Part shown: piece after piece, positions 1 to 28,072 of the stretch
Layout of the letters: every line of letters starts with the position of its first letter
Numbering within the stretch: position 1 is the stretch's first letter
Assembly (NCBI GenBank): GCA_030141605.1
Contig: JAQGDQ010001718.1
Coordinates: 1-28,072 of the forward strand
Source: Tubiluchus corallicola
Lineage: Eukaryota; Priapulida; Priapulimorpha; Priapulimorphida; Tubiluchidae
Length of the DNA stretch: 28,072 bases
Reading direction: 5' to 3'
Position numbers and translations under genes: made by a program
Notes under the pieces: generated by a model
Seen by the model: only the letters and a program-made list of their open reading frames with translations
What the model was told of the DNA's origin: nothing
Databases searched by the model: none

Positions 1-47
<47 letters not shown>

Positions 48-135
48 GCTACTGCTACTGCTACTGCTACTGCTACTGCTACTGCTACTGCTACTGCTAC
101 TGCTACTACTGCTACTACTGCCACTACTACCACAA

Positions 136-232
<97 letters not shown>

Positions 233-324
233 CACTACCACTACCACTACCACTACCACTACCACTACCACTACCACTACCACTACCACTACCACAACCA
301 CTACCACTACCACTACCACTACCA

Positions 325-360
<36 letters not shown>

Positions 361-361
361 T
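1..361. repeat. Trinucleotide microsatellite (CTA/CTG/CCA)
   Basis: Almost pure CTA trinucleotides with internal blocks of alternating CTACTG and CTACCA. It runs off the left edge. The blocks show local expansion of point-mutated units. No gene is present. Confidence 0.95.
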
Positions 362-401
362 ACAAAATTATTAGTAGTAGTATCATAAATAGTAGCATAG
401 T

Positions 402-555
402 AGCAAAGAACTAGTGGCGCGAATGTTAAATTGTGTTTGTAGGCTAATAATTGTTTCAAGTCGTATTTTTTAAATGGTATGTTTTCTTTCAATATTTTAA
501 AGAGTAGATTCTTTTGACCTGCAGCTTAAGTTTGGGGTCCGGTTTTGCTTTAAGA
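402..555 (+). repeat. Dispersed repeat R3, copy 1
   Basis: About 155 bases closely resemble 3166-3325 in the same orientation. Shared landmarks are GAACTAGTGGCGC, AAATTGTGTTTG, AAAGAGTAGATT and the end GTTTTGCTTT. No terminal repeats or coding capacity were seen, so the class is unknown. Confidence 0.7.
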
Positions 556-1388
556 TCAGAGGCAAAGCACCAAGGTTCAAGTGGCCGAAATTCTAGTTCT
601 GTGTAATTGTAAAACAATCACCAATTTACAGCTTCTACAAGAGAAAGAAAACAGAAAAACAGCAAAAAACAAAAGACCAGCAATTGTTTGCCTCAACAAC
701 AACAAAAGCATATATGTTTGTTGCTGACAGCTACGACTTAGTTGTGCAACAATTATGCTAACGACCCGACAGCTGTTAAAACACCGACTTAATTACTCGT
801 AATACGTTAACCTGTCATTGTTGTATCCTTCCGCAAGCTTAAGTACAGCAATTATCCGCTGGGTGTCGCATCAATCACAGCAACTGTTCTAATTACGTGT
901 CAAAATACAATTAGCTATTCTAGGTTGAAACAATTGTAAGTACAGCTTCTAGCCTCTAAATACTAAGTACTTTTATTAACGCTTACTTATCCACGATGGA
1001 GTCTTTTGGATGGGGGGGGGGGTTGAATTTGACTCGACATAAATTGTAACGAAAGCGTTCTCTCTCTTGGGCTTGAACTGCGCATGCGCTAAGGGGTAGG
1101 TACTGACACAGATTTTAAAAAGCCGCCTAAAAGAGGGTTTTCTTGGTCAAGAAGAATAGATCGATTCCATCCACGTCTCGCTTTCCACGTCCACCATTGC
1201 CAGCAAAAATTCCACACAGAATCCAGTGATATGGAGTTCCGGGCCACATAGAATCTATGACAGCTTCTTTGGTTTAGAGTGGAATAACTTTAAAAAACTT
1301 ACTTAATGATTACTGCCAACACTCCCTACTAAACGTAGTCTTAACACTAAAAACCTGTTTCTAAAACATAATCTAATTTTACTGGTAT
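556..1388. other. Non-coding stretch, no gene seen
   Basis: AT-rich sequence without a supportable reading frame. The only landmark is a G homopolymer of about 12 bases near 1012-1023. I see no RNA gene and no recognisable regulatory site. Confidence 0.6.
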
Positions 1389-1396
1389 GCAAGGAC
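1389..1396. repeat. Target site duplication, left copy (hAT-like element)
   Basis: GCAAGGAC occurs directly left of the element and again at 2156-2163 directly right of it. A perfect 8-bp duplication is the length hAT-superfamily transposases make. Confidence 0.85.
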
Positions 1397-2155
1397 CAGT
1401 GGCGGCTCGTGTAGAGGCACTGTGGAACTACAGCGCCCCCTATTTTCACTTCACATTATCGATAATATTCAATACAACGTCTTTTTTCTTTAGTTCTTTC
1501 TTTGTACTTGTACGGAACCAGAGCACGTGAGGGTAGTACTGTTTGCTTCACAGCCCAGCACTGCGCGTTCACAGCTCAAGTAACGTGGTGTTTGGATGTT
1601 GTGCGCATGTCTAAGATAGGACGCCGCACTTTAGGTAGAAAGTGTACTGCAGCACCCCCTATTTTCACTCAATATTATCGATAATATTCAATATAATTAG
1701 TTTTTTTTCTTTAGTGCTTCCTTTGTACTTGTACGGAACCAGAGCACGTGAGGGTAGTACTGTTTGCTTCACAGCCCAGCACAGTGCGCTCCAGCAACAC
1801 GATGTTTGGCTGTTGTGTGCATGCGGCAATGCGCACATGTCTGAGCCCAGGTAGAGAAAGTACTGTCACTCACACAGTTTATTGTCAGTTGTTACGCGCT
1901 TACCGTGAATAGATCAAAATTGAACTGCGACAATTTAGGCCGTTAATAGTCGCATGCTCACATGTTTGAGCCCAGGTAGAGAAAGTACTGTCACTCACAC
2001 AGTTTGTTTGTAAGCAAAAAATATTTTTTTCGTGATTTTATGTAATTTGTGTGGAAATTCTCGTATTTTGTTTGTTTAAAATTACAATTACAACAAAGGC
2101 TCAAAATTTTCTGAAACAGCACCCCCCAGTAATTTTAGCTTAGAGCCGCCCCCTG
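1397..2155. mobile_element. hAT-like non-autonomous element (MITE), complete
   Basis: A 759-bp element flanked by a perfect 8-bp direct repeat. The left end is CAGTGGCGGCTC. The right end, reverse-complemented, is CAGGGGGCGGCTC, so the terminal inverted repeats match apart from one substitution and one inserted base. There is no transposase frame; it must have moved in trans. The interior contains an imperfect tandem duplication: a block with TTGTACTTGTACGGAACC recurs 231 bases later (1501 and 1732), and a second block with TGAGCCCAGGTAGAG recurs after 125 bases (1842 and 1967). Two related incomplete copies lie at 9819-10185 and 23898-24400. Superfamily assignment rests on the 8-bp duplication and the CAG-type ends. 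Confidence 0.8.
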
Positions 2156-2163
2156 GCAAGGAC
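2156..2163. repeat. Target site duplication, right copy
   Basis: GCAAGGAC, identical to 1389-1396, directly follows the CCCCCTG end of the element. Confidence 0.85.
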
Positions 2164-2945
2164 GTGATTTAGAATTTACGTAATCAAAGTGCGTGATCAG
2201 CTACATCGCGTGGAATTTATTTCTCAGTAAAAATTCACGCTGCAAGGTCATTGATAGTAACGTTGTTTTATGATTTGGTCAAATAAATTTAATATTTATA
2301 CATATTTTTATATATATTAATACATATATATATATTGTATATAGTCTATTATAATTGTCGTGTAACATTATAATATATATTTTGTTTTAAATTCCTATAA
2401 TCTCAAATTGTTTTGATTTATAGTGTACGTCACTTGTACATCCTATTGCTATTTTTCAGTCCTTCATTAAATTTTGTTCTACGTTAACTCTTTCATACCC
2501 GTTGTATCCCGTGGGATACGAGAATATTCTCTGCCTTTAAAATTAATAAAATTTTAAAACTGACAGTTATTTGATCTGTTAATAGTTATTTTGATTTAAG
2601 CCAATAACAATAGACTAAAAATGGTGATAAAATGGCAAACTAGAACATCTACATAGCATAAAAAACTGCGCAAGGTACAGTACTTTAGAGACGACTTAGT
2701 ACAGATCAGCATAGCGTACATACTAAATGTCTTAAATACTTTAAAAAATTATCAGCAGTTGCAAAATGAAGCACATTTTTTGCTTCCATTGAATCCCAAT
2801 GTATCCCGTGGGATACAGGCCATATTTAGCACGCGGGCACAGGTAGAAAAAAATTATTATTATGTGTAAACAAGATGGACATACTGAACAAAATTAATTA
2901 CCAAGCCAAAAAAATTCTCCTATTAAAAAAATAATTTGGGACTGA
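2164..2945. other. AT-rich non-coding stretch with two GTATCCCGTGGGATAC palindromes
   Basis: No gene seen. Two identical near-palindromes, GTATCCC-GT-GGGATAC, lie at 2504-2519 and 2801-2816. The first sits 16 bases after a TTAA (2484-2487) in TTAACTCTTTCATACCCG, which resembles the end of piggyBac-type elements. The matching opposite end was not found, so the boundaries are unknown. Confidence 0.45.
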
Positions 2946-2949
2946 AAGA

Positions 2950-3062
2950 TATTCAGCGTGTTGTACTAGAACTAGGCAAATTTTAAGATAAAAATTCAAA
3001 TTTCAAATTTACCGTTGTGCTCGCGCATGAGTTGTCGAACGTGTGTAGATCGTCACAAATTT
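2950..3062 (-). repeat. Dispersed repeat R2, inverted partial copy
   Basis: The reverse complement matches the left half of the repeat at 10203-10525: TTTGTGA, then ACACACGTTCGAC, CTCATGCG and GAGCACA, then an AATTTGAA-rich stretch and TTGCCTAGTT. It is the only copy in this orientation and the only one outside the receptor gene. Confidence 0.65.
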
Positions 3063-3165
3063 ACATATGTTTACTGAAAGGTACAGCACCTGTTTATTGC
3101 ACAATGTGTTTGCCAGATGCAGGCCGTGGTGCCCGTCTAGCTTTCGAATGATAAAATGCGTGTAA

Positions 3166-3325
3166 CAGCGAAGAACTAGTGGCGCAAACGTGAAATTGTG
3201 TTTGTGTGGTAATAATTCTTTCACGTAAGTCATTTTTGAAAGAAATAGTATGTTTGCTTTCAGTATTTAAAAGAGTAGATTGTTTTGATCTACAGTTTAA
3301 GATTGAGTCCAGTTTTGCTTTTAAC
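3166..3325 (+). repeat. Dispersed repeat R3, copy 2
   Basis: A direct copy of 402-555, starting at GAAGAACTAGTGGCGC and ending at GTTTTGCTTT, with small indels. Function and class are unknown. Confidence 0.7.
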
Positions 3326-3628
3326 GTGCCGCCTACATTTTGCAATGTACCCCATATGAACGATGCTCAAAAGTGAAAAGGCGCCACCAAGCGGACTAAT
3401 GGTGACTATTGTAGTTGCACTACTTTCATACAGTAATTGTGGTTGTAATAACAACTTTTTAAAAACAGTTATGGTAGCGGTAGCGTATAAGTGTAATAGT
3501 TTTTGCGGAGAAAAAATGAAACAGTAAAAAAACGAAAGGATTAAGACTGAGAAAAAGAGAAGGGACGGGCTCAGAAAGGGCAGTGAAGAAATGTGTTCCG
3601 ATGTTTGAGGAGTTGCATTATTACAATA

Positions 3629-4060
<432 letters not shown>

Positions 4061-4434
4061 AGAGGGAGAAAGCAAGACAGACAGAACGAAAGAAAAACAG
4101 ATAGAACTAGAGACACTGAAAGTTAAAATAAGTCAGTCATTGAACGTGTTTCATTCATGTTTTGTTATTTTAGACACTTTCATTTTTCTTGTGGCAGCAT
4201 CTGTCGTTTATATCATGTTAAACTAACTTTTTCCAACAGCTGCTTCTCTGTGGAACTCTTCACTGCCATCATATCTCAGAAACGGCCAGCGCGAGAAGAC
4301 CTCGTTCTCGCTTACCGTGTTAACGCTTGTTAGCTAATTTGGTAAAATTTCTCTCCACACTTTACAGCCATGACCCGGTGACGTCACGCCTTGTTTAGCC
4401 TTCATCAAGCTTTTGCTCACCTACATTCAAAATA
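4061..4434 (+). other. Probable promoter and 5' untranslated region of the receptor gene
   Basis: No coding signal before 4435. The stretch becomes less AT-rich toward the gene and holds a CRE-type octamer at 4379-4386. No TATA box was identified and the transcription start cannot be placed. Confidence 0.35.
4379..4386. promoter_or_regulatory. CRE-like palindrome TGACGTCA
   Basis: A perfect CREB/ATF-type octamer 286 bases upstream of the chosen start codon. The same TGACGTCA or TGACGTCAT core also appears in non-promoter repeats elsewhere in the window, so the assignment rests only on position. Confidence 0.25.
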
Positions 4435-4671
4435 ATGACGGCGTGCTCACCAGCGTGGAAAATCCACTCATCTGTGCCTACAGCTATTGGTAACTTAACC
4501 TCATTCTACAGTAGAACTCTACCAGCTTGTACATGCAATTTTGTTTGTGTTTCAAAAAGTGAATTAGGACTGAAAAGGGTAACCTTATTTGTGATTCAAA
4601 TCACGACTTTTGTTAGAAAGAGCATCGGTGAATGTAGTTGCAGGATTGGAGGGATTTTTCCCAAACCAAAG

Positions 4672-12864
<8,193 letters not shown>

Positions 12865-13010
12865 CATCGTTCACATGCTTTACTAATTACTCTTATGTTA
12901 TTCAATTTTAACGAGAGCAAATTCAATGCATACTAAGCTATTGCTACCCGGGTCTTGGTTAATATAATCGCCAGAAACTTTGCCTATTCAGACTGTTCAC
13001 CTCTTTTATC

Positions 13011-13749
13011 CAGTGCCGGCCTTAGGACATTTCGGACCCTGTGCAAAGTAAACTGCCCCCCCCCCATGAGCAACGCTAATTATTTTCTATGCTGGTTATT
13101 TTATTTTAGTAAATTTTTGACTATAATGCATAAAAATTATACTATACAAGCGCACCGGTAACCAGGGGCGTATCTAGTAGGGAAGCAGGGGGAGCAACCG
13201 CTCCGCCTGGTGACAGTTTTTCAAAATTGGCGCATTTTCAACAACCTGCCATGTTACTTTATTTGGCCAACCTGCCTCCCTAGTTTGCTTGCATTTACAC
13301 AACTCATTTGTCAAGGTAGACTGATTGAACCAAGGACCAAATTACACCAAATCTTACTGTTAACTCTTTAGTTCACATCCGGGATAAACGTCGAACCTTT
13401 TTTACTTTTTTAATGACGTTGTCTTCATCCTGTATTCAGACTAGATAGTTCTCTCTGATAATAAACTCACAAGTGTGAACGACTTTGCTAGTTCTCTCCG
13501 ACAGTAAGCGTGAGCCGACACTCGGGAAAACTCACTATGGAGAACTCACCAGTGTGAACACGCCTTAAGTCTTGACATTAACGGATATTAAACCAATTGC
13601 ACCTCTGACCCCGTAATTAACAAAAAAAATTGTTAAAAAAATGAACTAAATAAAATTATTATTCGTTTTTAACAGCAAATTTCTCCAAATTCTCGAACCC
13701 CTCAACTTTCGGGTCCCTCACGTTTCCCACGACCCTAATGCCGGCACTG
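13011..13749. mobile_element. Terminal-inverted-repeat element, probably hAT-like MITE
   Basis: The left end CAGTGCCGGCCTTAGG and the reverse complement of the right end CAGTGCCGGCATTAGG match at 15 of 16 positions. Length is 739 bases. The flanking octamers (CTTTTATC and TCGAATTT) do not match, so a target duplication is not preserved or the superfamily differs. The interior has an internal CAGGGGCGTATCTAG motif at about 13164, suggesting a nested element end, and no transposase frame. Confidence 0.6.
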
Positions 13750-14070
13750 TCGAATTTCACTGTTTTTCAAATAAAGCTCGAGGATCAGCTCAATATAAAT
13801 AATTTTTGTTACGAAATTTTGTGTTTTTCTTGTTTTTTTGAGTGTGTGTGTGTGTGTGACAGATTGTTAAATTTTTATTTTTTTAATTTAAAGTTTATTT
13901 CAACACCTAAAAACCTTATATAAGAGTTAAAATTTACATTAAAAACTAGAAAGTACTGCATGTCATGCTACAATATTAAAAACCTACGAAAATTACAAAT
14001 ACTATAATAGAAATGCGGAAAAAATATGGAAGAGAAATATAGTAGAAAAAATTTCCCACACAATTTAAAT
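13750..14070. other. Intergenic, short TG microsatellite only
   Basis: A (TG)n tract at about 13840-13858. No gene seen. An AATAAA hexamer near 13770 could serve the receptor gene. Confidence 0.5.
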
Positions 14071-14702
14071 ACCCTAACCCGAACAATAGCCCTAATCTTA
14101 TCCCTAACCCTAGCCCCAATCTTGACCCTAAATAAACTCTAACTCTAATCCAATCCTAACACTACCTTAATCCAATCCATACTCTATAACTCTAATCCAA
14201 CCCTAACCCTACCCTATTCCAACCCTAACTCTACCTTTGTCCAATCCATATTCTAACCCTAATCCAATCCTAACTCTAACCATAATCCAATCCTAACTCT
14301 AACCCTAATCCAATCCTAACCCTACCCTAATCCAACCCTAACACTATCTTAATCCAATCCATACTCTATAACCCTAATCCAATCCTAACCCTACCCTAAT
14401 CCAACCCTAACACTATCTTAATCCAATCCAATCCTAACCCTACCCTAATCCAACCCTAACACTATCTTAATCCAATCCATACTCTATAACCCTAATCCAA
14501 TCCTAACCCTACCCTAATCCAACCCTAACACTATCTTAATCCAATCCATACTCTATAACCCTAATCCAACCCTAACCGTACCCTAATCCAACCCTAACAC
14601 TACCTTTATCCAATCCATACTCTATAACCCTAATCCAACCTTAACCCTACCCTAATCCAATCCTAACCCTACCCTAATCCAATCCTTGCATACCCTACCC
14701 CA
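14071..14702. repeat. Degenerate telomere-like minisatellite (CCCTAA-derived)
   Basis: About 630 bases of C-rich hexamer-like units: CCCTAA, CCCTAC, TCCAAT and TCCAAC. A longer unit marked by CTCTATAACCC recurs at 14482, 14551 and 14620, a 69-base step; an earlier occurrence at 14364 is 118 bases before. The strand shown is the C-rich form of the TTAGGG telomere repeat of most animals. It looks like an interstitial telomere-derived satellite, not a chromosome end. Confidence 0.8.
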
Positions 14703-16100
14703 ATTTTGCTCATATTTTAACGAATAACAATTAACATAATTCAGCATAAAATTATGAGCTTTCAATCCGTCTCTCAATCGTCACAAACGTATGTTTTTTT
14801 TGCAATAATGATGTAGAAAAATTACTGAAAAAGTAAATAACACACACATGTAATTACTATACATATATCTCAAACTATGAAGTAGCTAGTAGGTATCTTA
14901 AGAAAGACCGGGTGACTTTTCGTTAAGCCTATTAATCCTAATCCGTTTATTTTTAAATTTTTCATTTAATTTGTTTAATTTAACATTAAATTTTACATTT
15001 AGTTTGTTTGATTTAACATTTAATTTAATACGCTTAACGCTGAATGATAGAGCTAAATAGACGCACGCAAAAAACCGCGTGCCTTCTGTGTGAAATGAAC
15101 CTTCTTGCCGCGTTAGTTTTCGCGAAAAAAGAGAGCAATTTTCCTTGCATCCTCGGTGTGAAATGGGCCCAAGTGTGCTCATAGGGCAAGGATAATTAAA
15201 ACAAAAAACCGTTTTTGTGACCACCTTCAATCTATTACGATAATGTAACATACAACTGATTACAATAATTCACAATTACGTGTAGAAATCATGGATTCGT
15301 CGTTTCGGTTAAACCTTAACAATCAAAAATCAATTGTCAGGCTAGACTGAAGAAGAACCATAGTTCATTGAAAAGTTTCCGCCTCGTGCACGCCAGAAAT
15401 AATGCACTAATCTCAGAAATTACCAGCCAGGCAGTTGAAAGGCTAGAATCACCTGGGTTCACACGGGTAGAATTATAGTTTACAGACGAACAAGCACTGG
15501 CTTAACCTATCAGTCCACAAAAACACGAAATCAAACACATTTCCCACGCCGTAATTACGCATGCGCCTAATTATTTGCAATCCCACCTCAATACAATGGC
15601 AAACTATGATGGCAACCAGTCTTCTAAACGCTCAACAGTTCCAGTGTTTACAATAACAACAACGATGACACCATTATGAATTCGAACAATTAAAAACCTC
15701 CTACTGATTAGCATCAATTCGTAGTCAAAACAGCAAAATAAACTTTATAATAAATAATCATCATGACGAATTGCAAATTAAACTTTAAAAAAATCGTGTA
15801 ACATAAATAATTTAGCAAAGCTACGTCTATGAAATTCCATACGGATGGCAACTCATGGGTAAGTGAAAAATGAATGTACAAAATTTTATAGCTAAATGCA
15901 GTAAATCCACTTGACACGAAACACGGTCACGTGACAGGTTGCTTAATCGAGGAGAGACGAATCGGGGGGCGGCTGAATTCTTCCCTCGACTCGACTTTAC
16001 AGACCCGCACGAGAGAAGAATATACAGTGTATACAAAACGACAGTCCCTTTCTTATTATAAACAACAATACAAACAGCATAATCTATTTCTCTCTTTTTT
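14703..16100. other. Intergenic between the convergent genes, no gene seen
   Basis: AT-rich. A - strand frame at 14898-15251 (117 codons) is rich in repeated KLN/KFN units from T-rich DNA and shows no family features. No AATAAA on the - strand was found within about 1.3 kb after the paramyosin stop, so its 3' end cannot be placed. Confidence 0.5.
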
Positions 16101-16104
16101 AGAA

Positions 16105-16235
16105 CTGCGCACGCTTTGTTCTCGCTGTCGTTGCACGTCCAGCGCAGTACGTCACTTCCGTACCACGTGCCCTGCGTCTGCTTACGTCACTTCTGCTACG
16201 AGAGTTGCACGTGGCAGCGAGAACAAAGCCGCACG
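16105..16235. repeat. Inverted repeat in the paramyosin 3' untranslated region
   Basis: CTTTGTTCTCGCTG at 16114-16127 is the perfect reverse complement of CAGCGAGAACAAAG at 16215-16228. Flanking bases also pair (GCAC/GTGC). The loop of about 87 bases contains TACGTCACTTC twice. It may be a small foldback element or an RNA hairpin. Confidence 0.7.
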
Positions 16236-16283
16236 CGTATTTAAAGTGAAAACGATTTGTTAAGATTGTTAAAATGCTAGAGC

Positions 16284-28072
<11,789 letters not shown>

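Noticed and set aside
4435-4671. Upstream in-frame ATG as receptor start
   Set aside because: It adds 79 residues before a clear signal peptide; the Met at 4672 fits a secreted or membrane start far better. A 5' RACE would decide.
14898-15251. 117-codon - strand frame as a gene
   Set aside because: The K/N/L-rich second half comes from repeated TTTAATTTG units; no start context, splice partners or family pattern.

Overview
This is animal nuclear DNA: split genes with GT-AG introns, AT-rich non-coding sequence, many microsatellites and minisatellites, and degenerate class II transposon copies. The paramyosin gene points to an invertebrate bilaterian, most likely a protostome; I cannot name the species from sequence alone.

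Two genes can be supported, arranged tail to tail. On the + strand, a three-exon gene (4672-5782, 8631-8738, 12803-12864; 426 codons plus stop) encodes a type I membrane protein with a signal peptide, one tumour-necrosis-factor-receptor-type cysteine-rich domain, a long acidic cysteine-free stalk, one transmembrane helix and a 65-residue tail without a death domain. On the - strand, ten exons between 27675 and 16284 encode the last 710 residues of paramyosin, the thick-filament core protein of invertebrate muscle. All ten exons join in frame with canonical splice sites. The 5' exons lie beyond the right edge of the window.

Layout: 1-361 is a trinucleotide repeat. 362-4430 holds dispersed repeats, a 759-bp hAT-like element with a perfect 8-bp target duplication (1397-2155) and a GA microsatellite. 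4672-12864 is the receptor gene; its introns hold a Tigger/pogo-like element, a 73-bp x 11 minisatellite that runs up to the exon 2 splice acceptor, a pentanucleotide array, a second hAT-like copy and three copies of another dispersed repeat. 12865-16283 is intergenic, with a 739-bp terminal-inverted-repeat element and a degenerate telomere-like minisatellite. 16284-28072 is paramyosin; its introns hold a reverse transcriptase relic, 79-bp, 153-bp, 31-bp and 29-bp tandem arrays, a third hAT-like copy and several microsatellites.

The two genes have no evident functional link. The most unusual theme is the relation between tandem repeats and splice junctions. A 153-bp tandem duplication has copied the end of one paramyosin exon with its donor site three extra times into the following intron. 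The 73-bp array in the receptor gene ends exactly at a splice acceptor. The 29-bp array begins within about 10 bases of another donor and carries a 145-bp (five-unit) higher-order period. I see no bacterial-type operon, CRISPR array, rRNA or tRNA gene.
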